Source: Trebouxia sp. TZW2008
Taxonomy: Eukaryota; Chlorophyta; Trebouxiophyceae; Trebouxiales; Trebouxiaceae
DNA: 64,000 bases
NCBI GenBank assembly: GCA_002118135.1
Contig: BDIU01000354.1
Location: 44,718-108,717, forward strand
Direction: 5' to 3'
The notes beneath the pieces were generated by a model. It had not been told where the DNA came from. It worked only from the letters and a program-made list of their open reading frames with translations, and made no database searches. This document shows positions 11,901 to 22,137 of this stretch, piece after piece (position 1 is the first letter of the stretch; the number at the start of each line of letters is the position of its first letter). The position numbers were made by a program, and so were the translations under genes.

Positions 11901-13830
11901 GCCCATTGCACCTTGCGACATATTATCCTGTGGTAGACGACTGCGCCATAGAGAGCTTGATGTCGATTAATCTTTTGTTTGTGTACTGTTAGGAGTGGCA
12001 GCTGAACGCAAAGCCAGCTCGAAAAACGCGCGATGAGAAACGAGCCCAGAAGGGAGTGGGAGCAGAGCTCAGGACAATGCATGCCCTGGCTGATTGCAAA
12101 AAAGGCAGGCTCCAAGCACCTTACATTTCTTGTTGGATGAGATGCTGCTACATGTGTAAAGAGGCTACAGTGACATGATGCATCTGTCACTCCATGGGAG
12201 ACACTGCCAGGCTTGCCTAGTTTTGCACTTCGCAATTCGCTTAGCATACTTCAGCGCTTATGTTCAAAGCAAATGGCATCAAGCACAGCCATGCCAAAAG
12301 TAGTGTCAGCAATTGTCGCTGCTGATGTTTGCGTGCGGCAGGCTAGGACCTTGACCAGGTCTAAGAGTCGTGAGAAAAGGTCATTTTCACTGCTGACAAT
12401 TTGCATGCGGCAAGCTAGGACCTTGACAAGGTCTAAGAGTCATGAGAGGTGGGCACAGATTACTGACCGTCCAAAGTGCTGAGAACTGCCGCATAGGCAT
12501 GCTGATGACCTCATCAGACGTCAGGTGTGTTGTCTGGCCTTGTATAGAGATGCTCAGAAGATGGGTCAAGTCTATGTCTCTGTTCTTAGGGTCCTGCAGG
12601 GTTGCATAACCGTGTCAGGGCTTCTTGCACAGGTAAGAGAGATGACATACATGCAACCCCCATGCATTCCAGCAGGCTGCATTCATACTGATTGCTGCAG
12701 GGTGGCACAACCGCATCATGGTTTCTTGTGCGCACTGCTCAGCTGCCAAAGTGCAGAGACTGAGCGCACAGCTAAAAGCGAGGAATGCCCTCACAGTCCC
12801 AGCAAACTGCATGTCTCCTAAGTCTGCTCGACCGTGTCGACGCTTCTAGCACAGAACTATCAGCTGGCAAACTGCACAGACTGAGCAGACAGCTGAAATG
12901 CAAGGCAAGCCCCCACAGTCCCAGCGACATGGGTGTCTCCTGAGTACTGAAAGGCTGCTCAATCGTGTCAACGCTTCTAGCGCAACATTACTAGCTGGCA
13001 AACTGCGCAGGCTGGGCAGACAGCTGAAACGTATGCATCCCTGTGCACTGTAGCAAAGTGCATGAGTTTTGACTGCTGAAGGGTTGCACATTTTTGTGAA
13101 AGCTTCTAGCACAGATTGGCAGAATGCACAGGCATCTGTTACTCATACAGCAAATGGCTTTGGACAAAAGTGTTTACAGGCAATTTACTGCTTGCATATG
13201 GTGATATGAAACAATGCATGCATGCTGGTATTTTGACGGTACCTCAGCAGCTGTCAGCGGTTGAACTGGAGGAGGGTCTGGGCTTGGTTGTGAAACTCGC
13301 TCAAGAACTGATTCTAGTTGTTTGTGCCGGGCCTTGAGCTGCTCTAGCTCTGACTTTGTTTTGGCGAGTTGCGCTTCAACAGCCTTTTGACGTGCCTGTA
13401 GCAAGCTAGGTCATGGATGACACATGCCATCATTGACTTGTGCACTTGAACAAAGCTTGCCAATGGTTACCAAGCAGAGATCACTGAAGCGATGGCTTGC
13501 GGCCAAAGTGCGTACCTTGCTGCGTGCACGGAACTGCCGCTGATGTTCGCGGTTGTTCGCCTGTTTCTGTTCGAGGGAAACGCTTCTTCGGCCACGATGC
13601 AGGCCTGAGTTTGGGCCAGAGTTCGGGCTATCTTCCTCGGTCGTGTCTTGGGCCATCTGCGTGCCGATGGGATGAACAGTGGCATCGTCGAGCAATGACG
13701 GCGCAGACGGTAGCTCAAATAGATGCAGAGCCCGGTGAAAGTCGTCTGTTTCGCACTCCGTTGTTGCTGCTAAACCGATGTTCTCCATGCTTGGCGTCGA
13801 GAAGTCCCACACAGATTGGCGTCGGGCCAT
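8916..13830 (-). CDS. bZIP transcription factor
   Basis: Six exons on the minus strand: 13830-13516, 13395-13243, 12593-12468, 11868-11647, 9797-9549, 9263-8916 (stop); every exon is a multiple of three and all junctions are phase 0, giving 470 aa. The start is the ATG at 13830 inside a CpG-rich island. Residues about 90-105 hold the basic region NNREHQRQFRARSK with the canonical Asn-x7-Arg spacing, split by the first intron. The zipper follows (QLAKTKSELEQLKARHKQLE, Leu every seventh residue with one His). The rest is a conserved-looking helical region: LTSDEVISMPMRQFSALW, YVHELGQCLLQ, then SLLDLSIGQISDLMHLRRLYL and a C-terminal exon rich in aromatic and Pro residues. It should bind ACGT-core DNA as a dimer; target genes are unknown. 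Introns 2-5 hold many decayed exon copies. Confidence 0.88.
9549..11100 (-). repeat. About ten tandem copies of bZIP exon 5
   Basis: The exon start encoding SLLDLSIGQISDLMHLRRLYL recurs on the minus strand at about 11076, 10975, 10833, 10714, 10578, 10381, 10243, 10090 and 9986, with the intact exon last at 9797. Examples: GLLNLFIGQIMDLMHLQ (11076), GLLGLPVGQLSDLMSLW (10975), GLLELFIRQIMDIMHLG (10578), GFVDLLRGQIADLVHLL (10381). Spacing is roughly 90-200 bp. The copy at 9986 extends furthest, past the LTK...QRQLVSS segment, but carries a frameshift and a stop. Most others lose similarity after about 25 codons. Confidence 0.8.
11350..11420 (-). repeat. Decayed copy of the 3' end of bZIP exon 4
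   Basis: The minus strand reads DLAEGQPTLFHMRF and ends at a gtgagt donor near 11345, matching DLAEGQPTLLQLDSTFYSNLL at the end of exon 4 (11647). Here the donor end, not the acceptor end, was copied, downstream of the intact exon. Confidence 0.6.
12325..12450. repeat. Tandem duplication of about 80 bp in a bZIP intron
   Basis: The unit 'gctaggaccttgaccaggtc' plus 'taagagtcgtgaga', with flanking sequence, appears at about 12331-12376 and again at about 12402-12448. Confidence 0.65.
12590..13110. repeat. Five-copy tandem repeat in bZIP intron 2
   Basis: A unit of about 105-130 bp containing 'accgtgtcaacgcttctagc' followed by 'agctggcaaactgc' and a 'cag-ctga' run recurs at about 12600, 12710, 12830, 12965 and 13090. 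It abuts exon 3 (acceptor at 12593-12594), and its first unit overlaps that acceptor region. None of the copies opens a frame resembling exon 3. Confidence 0.6.
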
Positions 13831-14010
13831 CGCAATTTGTGAGCGGGATCTGCCAGACGATATAGCTCAGACCGACTGAGTGCCATTATCACTTGCTCAG
13901 CTGCTGTAGGAAGCAAAAGGTCAAGGCCTTCCGTAAGGTCAAATTCCCGTGACTAAACAAGCAGCTCTAGCGGAAGTGCCGATTCGAATTCGGAGTAGCA
14001 CAAGGTCTCA
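13480..14010. promoter_or_regulatory. CpG-rich island over the bZIP 5' end
   Basis: CpG dinucleotides are dense from exon 1 to about 180 bp upstream of the ATG at 13830, in contrast to the CpG-poor introns. Position fits a promoter. No specific core element was identified. Confidence 0.5.
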
Positions 14011-14575
14011 GACAAGGTCTGGTGCAGAGACTCGATGCTTGTCAACCTTGTGCAGTTCCCTTAATTTACAGATTGAAGACATAAGTGTTTGCCAAATTCC
14101 TGGTTGCAGGGCTTTCAACACTGACAACTGCCCGGAATCTGGTCACTGGAAGTCTGGAGTCAGGCGTGCGCGTCGTATGGATGTTGTACAGGAGTTTGGA
14201 GTAACAGGTGACCAGCAGACCTTGTGCATCCATCAGACCAATCAAATTTGGAGTGCTCAACACAAAGCTAGTGTAGCCATACAAAAATGGTGCTGCTTGC
14301 TCATGTGTTTTGAGTTCTTCAGCTTCACAAACTGCACATATCATTGATGCTTTCAACAAAGGCTACACAACAAGCGTACTTCCAAGAGTTAAACAGGAAA
14401 AACAACTGCCAGAAAAGTACGTAGATCTAGTTGCAAAAGCCTGCACTACAACAACTCGTCTGACAGATCATACATACCAAACGCCTGCTATAGTTCGCAA
14501 TCTCAACAAAATCAAAGCGCGCTAGCAACAGCATCAAGAGACTTGACAGAAGAAAATGACAAATGCTTGAAAACT
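14011..14575. other. Region between bZIP 5' end and LRR gene 3' end
   Basis: About 560 bp after the island and before the LRR stop codon at 14576. Open frames on the plus strand (for example 14310-14525) have no recognisable content. Likely bZIP upstream sequence plus LRR 3' UTR. Confidence 0.4.
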
Positions 14576-17500
14576 TCACATCCAGCGAATTGACTCTTCA
14601 CCATTGCTGTCTATGCTGTTAGACTGTTGCATATGCCTATCACTATACATTTGACCATAACCACTCGCACCCAAACTGGGCTCTCGAGACATGGACGATA
14701 AGTTTGCTGGATGGCTACTGGACCCAACATCAATGTACCCTTGTGGCAACATCAGCTGAGTACTGCTGCTTCTTGTAGCACCAGGGACCCCTAGAGAGTT
14801 TGTGCTAGACGCAGGGTTCAATTGCAAAGATCCTGAAGACGTGTTGCCAACACTTGAACCGCCTGCATGCTGATACCTGATCAAATACCTGCCCAACAGA
14901 ACATCTAACGCATACTCAAAGGCATGTGATCCCTTGTGGTATGCATGCCAAGTAATGGTGATGAAAGTCTTGAACAGAGACAGATACGCAGCAATCATAC
15001 AGCTCACAAACAAGCCCTTATCAAAGAACTCCCCATGACTTGGTTTGTTGCCCAGCCTGAAAATGATGGAATTCAAAACAATGGTTGGCACAGTTTGGTA
15101 GAATGCAGCCCCTAAAGTGTGCATGTCCTCAAAATACTCTAAATCAAGCCAGCCAAGGCGCAGCGTGGACAGCATGCACCAGTCTTTTCCAATGCTTGAA
15201 AACTTTCTGACAAACGGCGGCGGCTTGTGATGCTTCATGCACAGTTTGGCCACATGCTTGACCACAAAGTGCCTGATCTCAACATACAGCACTATCATGT
15301 CCAGCAGCCAGACGATTGGGATCATCAGAGGGCTCAGCGCCAATGATCCGAGTATCATCCCCACAAATCTGCAGTCATAGCGATGTGGGTTCTGCCAGCT
15401 ATCATAGTGCACTTTCATCCCATGGTACAGCACAATGGACCCTGTCAGAGCAAAGTGGACTAGAAAGATAGCCAGAAGGATATAGCCAGGCCAAGCACCC
15501 CAGACTTGTGTCAAAACCACGACCGCAGAAAGCAGATCATAATAGTACAGCACCAATTCCGCCAAACTCCAGAACCCTTCCTTGAGAACCCTAGCCCCAC
15601 GACTGGCAGATCTGAGGGAGTTGGGGATCTGCCAGCTTGTCCCCTGCTTTGCCTGCTTTGCCTGCTGTGCTGCTGCAGCCTTGGCCGCCGTCATCCTGGC
15701 TCGAATTCGAAATGTCTCATAGACTATGATGAGAATGATGGTTGCACCAGCAAATGTAAGCCACATGATAAGTAAGATCTTAGGTGCGTCATGATTTGAA
15801 CAAATTGACTTGACAGAGCTCAGCTGGGTGTAGAAGTCTACAAAGGTATCTGTTGTTGCGGCGTATCTATCCCCAACTGCTCCTTGAAACCCTGGAGTGG
15901 CAAAAATATCTCCCAGAATGTCCATCACTCTAGACAGCGGCTGGCTTTGAACATTTGCCTTGTACAGCTGAGGCTGCAGGCACAGATCTTGAATGAAATT
16001 TGAACCAGGATGCGTAGCGTCCCACCAAGGCTGGCCAACATTCAGACCAATGATGTGTGACAGAATCTGATTTTGATTCAGCCAGGAAACGGGAACTTGG
16101 CCTTGAACCTGATTGCTGCTGACATCTAGGAACGCCAAGTGAGGTAAGCCAGATGAGTTTCCCGGCAAACTGCCAGATATGTTGTTTCCCGCCAAAAGTG
16201 ATGCCAGCAGCGGCGCGCTGCTGCCCCAGAAGCTGTCTAGGTTCCCACCAAAAGCGGAGTAGCTGGCAATCAGGAGGGAAAGGCGGGAGTTGTTGAAGGA
16301 TGGCAGGCTGCCGCTGAGCTGTGTGCGGTTCAAATACAAAAAGAGGAGGGAAGGGAAGGCTCCTGCTGTGCCCCAGCTGGCGGGAATGCTGCCGCTGATA
16401 GAAGTTCCTGATAGGTCCATCAAACTCAAATCTGGGAACGAGCCTGCACAGCATATGAAATGAAAGACACCACTTTTGAATTTTAGTGACTAGCCTAAAC
16501 ATGATGTCAGCCAGAACGCAGCCATGAAAGAAGAGGAAGAGCTGGAACCAAGGTAAGATAAGCAGGGTAAGCCAGTTGACAGGCAGGGTGCTAGCCACAA
16601 CACATGCAATCATTGATGAAGAGGAAGACCATGGCAAGAAGAAGAAGAACAGTACCTGAAGCAGCCCAAGTGTCAGGCAGAGTGCCAGTGAAGGCCAGCG
16701 CAACGAGACAATCAACCTTCAGGGCAAATGGAGTCAGAGCGAGAAGAAGAACAGAAGCAGCCCATGTGCCAGGCAAGATGCCAGTGCAAGCAGTGAAGAG
16801 GAAGAGTGACAGCACAGAGAAGTAGAGCCAGGCCTGAGTCAGTTAATACGCCAGGCAGAATTTGAGTCAGCACAAGGTAGAGAGGAAGAGGAGGAATTGA
16901 AACGAAAGGCGGAAGAAGAGGTACCTGAAGCAGCCCATGTGTCGGGCAGAGTGCCAGTGAAGGCATTGCTGGCCATGCCCATGTACTGCAGGGCAGGAAA
17001 AGCTCCAACTGCCCCCCATGCACTTGGCAAAGCCCCTGCAGCTCACAGCAAGGGTCTTTGACTCTGTACGCAGCAGCAGTCAACTGGATTTCACAGCTGT
17101 ATACCAAAGTGAAAGTGAATTTGACAGAGTCTCTGCAATCAATATTGACTGTCGACCAGCACTTGTTTGCACAAATGGCCACGCATCTGGCCAGTGCATG
17201 TCACTGCTGCTGCATGCAGAGCTTGACAGCTGCATTCCCAATGATGCTGAGCTGTGCTGATCAGTGCGGGCGGCTAGGGCGAAGGACAAAGGGGCAATGG
17301 CATGGGTGCAACGAGGTCTCAATCAGAAAAAAAAAAAGAATAAAAGAAAAATAAAGAAAAGTCTACGCCATTAGGCGTCATAACGGGAGCCTCTGTCTAA
17401 AGAGGCAGCCCGGGATTGTGTCTAAATCATATTATGTTCAACTTGTATGCATTGACCCCTGCAGCAACAGGGACAAGTCTTTGCTGATGATTGTAGCCAA

Positions 17501-20217
17501 CACTTGAGCTTGTTGGGGCTAAACAGTAAAGCAAGACATTAGTAAATGCAGCAACGAAACAAGCATAGGCCAGCACACGTGAATGTGATCAAGGTAGGTA
17601 AGAGGCGGCACCTGACAGTTTTGTTTCGAGGATCTCCAGGTTGACTAAGGCTGCAAAGGCTCCTGCCTGGCCCCAAGAAGCTGGCAAGCTGCCTGCATTG
17701 TGACAAACAGCTTTTTTGTGTGGGGTATTAGAATCACTGATGCCTGTCTGTATGCCCATGACTAGCAGAGTCTCAACATTGCATCTACATGTGAAACCAC
17801 TGAAAAGCTGACAAGGCGCCTGCGTAACAAACTTGTGCTTTTCAGAGATGCAGCATCAACATTGCCTATCTCTGCACAGTTGACAAGACAATTCTGAAAT
17901 CATCACACACAAGCATTGCATGCTATGAAGTAGTTTGAGATGGGCAGCAGTGCTGTCATGACGTGCAGCGCCCAAAAATTTAGCTGAATGCCAAGCATGC
18001 AAAAGATGGCACTTGAATTTGACCGCCTGTGCGCAGCAATTGGCGTCTAGTCTGATTGAAAAGTAAACACAAGCTAAAAGTGCAAAAGATGATGTGTTAG
18101 CCAAGCGCAACACACCTGATATGTTAGTTTGGTCAATCTGCAGTGCCTTCAGCGTAGGCCAGACTCCCTGCCCTGCCCAGCTGTCAGGCAAAGTTCCATT
18201 GATTCTGGTGTTGACTAAGGTCAGATTAGTCAGTCTGGGAAAAGCCCCTGCAGTACCCCAACCTGAGGGCAGCGGCCCCGTTAGCTGGGTCTGGCTAGCA
18301 TTGAAAATTCGCAACTGGGGGAAGGCTTGAGGGGTCTGACCCCACTCAGGGGGGAGTGTGCCTGACAAGCTAGTGAGGGCTACATCAAGCACCTGCAGAA
18401 GAAGAAGGAGAAACCTGAAGAAGAAAGAGGACGAAGCAGAAGAAATGATAAGTGCAGAAGAGTAGGGGGGAAAACTTTGAAGCAAAGACGGTTGCGATCC
18501 CACTTGGGGTAGGGTACTCAACAAGCTGCCACCCACCCACATACTTGTTGAAGAAGGAAGAAGAAGAAGAGAAGATTTAACCCACTGCCGAGGGTCTGAC
18601 CCCATTTGGGGAGAGGGTAAAGGAGACACAAAGTTGCTTAAACACTGAGGGGTCCTGAACCCACTGGGGGGGGAGGGTGCCTGACAAGCTGCTCAAAGCT
18701 ATGTCCAGCACCTAACAAAAAACAGAAGACTTTGTTGAAGCATGTTGCCATCAGCTATGCACTGACCTGTCCAAGGTAGCTTGCACAATGGTGAGGCTTT
18801 TTTCTTATGACACAAAGGCTCTCAGGCAGCTCCACGACTGTTGATCAAGCCCTTAAAATGCTGTCTTGGGCAACAGGCAAACCATGCATAGACCACGAAA
18901 GCGTCAGCTGCAAAAGAGCAGCAGGCGCTGATTGCCTTGCAAGGTCTGGTCAACCTCAAAGATAGTGAAAGCTTTAGCTAATTGCTTCATGCAGCGGTGG
19001 AGACAGTCAATGTGATACTTGCAACTGTGGAAAGCTGCTGTGTTTTGGGCCATGCAGCGGGCAAGCAGTGCAATGACAGCACGAGCATCAGCTGCAAGGG
19101 GTATTTGACTTCATACAGCGGGCAAGCAGTGCAACGACAGCACAGGCTTCAACTGCAATAAGTTTTTGGTTTATGCAGCAGGCAAGGACAGAGGCAGCTC
19201 AAGCTTCAGCCAGCACTGAGCAGCCAGCCAGAATAGCTGCTGACACTGACTACCTTTTACCTGCAATTGGGAAAAGCTGCTGTTTTGGCCCCATGCTGAT
19301 GGCAAGAAAGGTAGGGATCCTGATAGCCTGAGCTCTTGAAGGGACTGCAGGCAACCCAGGGACTGCCACTGAGCATTGAACGCTGGGTGCCAGATCAGAT
19401 CCAGACTATAGCCAGCACTGTTGTATGCTCCCTGCTGCCCTAGACCTGCATGTCACACTGTTGTTCTGTTGTCTGTTTTCAAAGCCTCCACTTCAATCAC
19501 CCAAGGGATTGTCGTTGGGAATTGGGGATCGGGCGCCAGGCCAAGTCTAGACTGCCAGCCTGCATTGTTGTATGCTGCCTGCTGCTCCAGGCCTGCAAGC
19601 CACAGCAGCATGCATATGTTGAGCACCCACAACGTCTGCGCGTCACTCTCACGCACAGGAAATGCAGCATGTATCGCACTGTGGTGCAGAAACGCATATG
19701 GGTGCCGAGTAGGTCATTGATATCCATGTCATTTACATGCACAGAAATGCACCATGGCTTGCAGTGCGGTGCAGAAAGATATCTGCGTGCCAGTCATGAT
19801 GACTAATGGCTTAGGGTGATGATCAGGGTAAGCCAACACCCCTGAACCCCATTGCGGATCAGACCAACACTTGTTTGTGCCCTGTGACGTAAATCGCGAG
19901 CGAATGTACGCCTCAGCTGGTGAGTTGAGTGGATCTGAGGGTGTCTGCAGCTGAGATTGTAGTGAAGCTGTCTGTTTTGTCTGTTGTGCTGCCGCTGTCG
20001 ATCATGAGCGACAATGCACAGGCAGTAATCCAGGTGATGTTATGAGTGTCTACCTGAGAAAGACACTTCACCAGATGAAACAAGCATTACCTGTGAGCAC
20101 ATCAAGTTCGCATCCTGTTGCAGCAGCTGGGCTTTGCTGACCAGCAGTTTGTCCAATCAGCGCTAATAACAGGCTTAGAGACAGCACAGCTGAGGTACAT
20201 GCAGCTGTGAGCTTCAT
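14576..20217 (-). CDS. Secreted-type LRR ectodomain fused to a multi-span membrane domain
   Basis: Seven exons on the minus strand: 20217-20091, 19994-19848, 19445-19261, 18392-18116, 17692-17612, 17035-16925, 16443-14576; phases close, 931 aa. The ATG at 20217 opens a signal peptide (MKLTAACTSAVLSLSLLLAL). LRRs of the 'LxGxLPxxWG' plant/algal type fill residues about 110-440 (for example TSLSGTLPPEWG, TRINGTLPDSWAG, NAFTGTLPDTWAA, TSISGSIPASWG). A juxtamembrane stretch leads to a membrane segment near residue 535 (KILLIMWLTFAGATIILIIV), then a cytosolic Lys/Ala-rich linker and about five further hydrophobic segments, ending in a Ser-rich tail. No kinase domain is present. The later membrane region vaguely recalls XK-related proteins, but I am not sure. 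Weakest points: the acceptor of exon 2 (19994 or 19988) and its unusual gttcag donor. It probably senses something at the cell surface (inference). Confidence 0.82.
16645..16790 (-). repeat. Two partial copies of LRR exon 6 downstream of the intact exon
   Basis: The minus strand reads ALAFTGTLPDTWAAS followed by a gtactg donor at about 16700-16655, and a weaker FTACTGILPGTWAAS without donor at about 16795-16755. Both match the 3' half of exon 17035-16925. Confidence 0.7.
18393..18720 (-). repeat. Decayed upstream copies of LRR exon 4
   Basis: At about 18715-18640 the minus strand encodes VLDIALSSLSGTLPPSGF, a copy of the exon-4 start VLDVALTSLSGTLPPEWG. Further fragments of the 'cccactgagtgggtcagacc' stretch lie at about 18580-18610 and 18480-18540. 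The intact exon starts at 18392, downstream of all of them in transcription order. Confidence 0.65.
18990..19240 (-). repeat. Partial exon-3 copy and ~60-bp tandem repeats in LRR intron 3
   Basis: 'gcaactgtggaaagctgctg' at 19021 is a copy of the donor end of exon 3 ('gcaattgggaaaagctgctg', 19263). Around it a unit of about 60 bp with 'catgcagcgggcaagcagtg' occurs three times (about 19050, 19115, 19173). Confidence 0.6.
19505..19600 (-). repeat. Decayed upstream copy of LRR exon 3
   Basis: After a 'cttgcag' acceptor the minus strand reads GLEQQAAYNNAGW, matching GLGQQGAYNSAGY of exon 3 (19445), then loses frame through an indel while nucleotide similarity continues for about 60 bp. Confidence 0.7.
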
Positions 20218-20699
20218 TCAGCTGGCAGTCAGACGAGGTCAAGCTTTTGTGGCTTGTGTCTGACTCAATTGCTTGAGCGCCTGCATTGGAAATTGCAATC
20301 ATTGTATCAGTCTAGCAGCTGTGATGTTGGCAGTGGACTCCTGCTGGTGTTGACGACGTGCAATTAACGGGCAGACGACGTGCACCATGCACAGCTTATG
20401 GCACTGCTGCAAGCAGCTGTGAGCTCTGCAGTTCAGTAGCATACAAAGCATTGCAGGTCAAGTGCGTGGCAAGCAATGGTGTCATCTCTTTTTGCATTGG
20501 ATTGCATCAGGGCAGAAATAAGCTTGATATGCAACCTTCAGCTCACAGCGCTTATACTGCAAACCAGTGTTGCTTCCAAGCAGCCTCAACAGATATGCAG
20601 AGCTGGGCAGGGCAGACGTCAAGGCTGCTTGCAACTCTTGCATTGCTTGCCTGTTTCAGCTTTCAGGTCAGCTTGAAGTCGCTTGCAGACGGAGCCTAC

Positions 20700-22137
20700 T
20701 ATCAGCGATCCGCAAGTGACCTTGTGCAAGGCCAGATCACTTGCCCGCTTGCAATGCGCAGCCAGCTGCACTATGCAGTCACGAAGCCATGTCGGCTACG
20801 AAGCGATTGGAACGGGTTGGGACAGTCCAGTTGCGTGAGCAAGGAAGCGTTTCGAGTCTTATCAGTCGGTCAACCCCATAAACGCTCCGACAGCTGCACC
20901 TGCCAGAACTTCTAGAGAAGCCTTGTCTGCGGAATGATGCCATGCGCTATCGATTGAGCATCACGCTCGGCTTGAGGAATGTTGCTGAACAAGCAACCCG
21001 CTGCACAAAAAAGTGCTGCAACTCACAGCGTATGGGCGGTCCGGCTCCTTTGGCGATAGGAGCATAACAGATAGGAGCATAACAGCGTGTACAATCGCAT
21101 TGATTGTCTATCGCGTGGTGTAACCTTACCCGCAGTGTCCGCCTGTGTGAACCATGAACCTTATGCAATCGCAATTTGCGCTAACGTTCCTTGCAAATGT
21201 GCATTAGTCAGCGGTTCCTTCTTCCACAGCAAACCAGTCGCAGACACGAATTCTTGCTGTCGCTGTCTGGTCATCAATGATAAATGCATGAATGGCTCAT
21301 GCAAAAGTTCTCAAGCGCGGACGCTTGTTCGAACGTGTCAGAAGGTCAAACGTGCTGCGCTTGCATTGCACACAAGATGCACCTTTGCAGATCATATGAT
21401 GCATGATAGCAACAGCCTGTAGGTCGGCAGAAGATGTTTGCATCATACGCGTCACTCTGCGCGTGACAAAACTTACCAGCTTTGTCACGCGCAGACACCT
21501 GGTCTACAGAAAATCAGCGGTGCTGCAATGCACTCGATTCGACCTACAGAAACCTTGACTACACAATGTGTCATATCAGGCACAACTTGAGTCATTCAAG
21601 CTTACCGAGCGCTCCTGCCTTTGCTAGCATCAATCGCGTGCGCTTGGATTTTTTGTCGCGTTTCACAAGTCGCCATACAGCAACTGTAAAGCTCGCGTGT
21701 TAGCAGTTTGGCATACGTGCTCGTTCACGGTAGCTTGAACCCGTGATCGAGGTCGTCAGAAACAGCGCAGCAGCGTACTGCGCTGCTGGAAGGCGTCATA
21801 GCGTTTTGAGATGCGTATACGCTCATCGAGCTTTTCAAGGCTGAGACGCAAGCGTAAATACGTCATCGTAGCGCTTGCGTTGGGCGCAGTGTGCCTCACG
21901 TTGTGGCATGCGACTAACATATCACAGGTATGAGAACATGACGTCAACCCTGGCCGGGCAAATTCTCCGCCTTTTGACCTGCATCGTCACGAATGTAGGA
22001 CGATGTCCTTTACGCGAGTGAGGGCGCGGCAGGAGGCGCTCAGAAGCTCCAGTCCACAGGTATGACCAATATGTTGCTAAAGGCTCCTGGAACTTGCGTA
22101 CAGATCAAGGCAACACATAATCATCAAACGACCTACA
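20700..22137. promoter_or_regulatory. CpG-rich divergent promoter region between LRR and GT4 genes
   Basis: CpG is dense across this stretch and falls off on both sides. It separates a minus-strand start (20217) from a plus-strand start (22138). A perfect 14-bp inverted repeat lies at 21457-21494, and a second hairpin (agcgcag/ctgcgct) at about 21769-21790. Open frames such as 20358-20915 have no recognisable content and may include 5' UTR. Confidence 0.55.
21457..21494. repeat. Perfect 14-bp inverted repeat with 10-nt loop
   Basis: Arms ctgcgcgtgacaaa (21457-21470) and tttgtcacgcgcag (21481-21494) are exact reverse complements, separated by acttaccagc. It sits mid-way in the divergent promoter island. 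It contains a TGAC core; a binding site or hairpin is possible. Confidence 0.8.

Noticed and set aside
20358..20915. Long plus-strand open frame of 185 codons between LRR and GT4 genes
   Set aside because: No domain likeness, no splice context, mixed composition; it lies partly in the promoter island and is more likely leader or chance.
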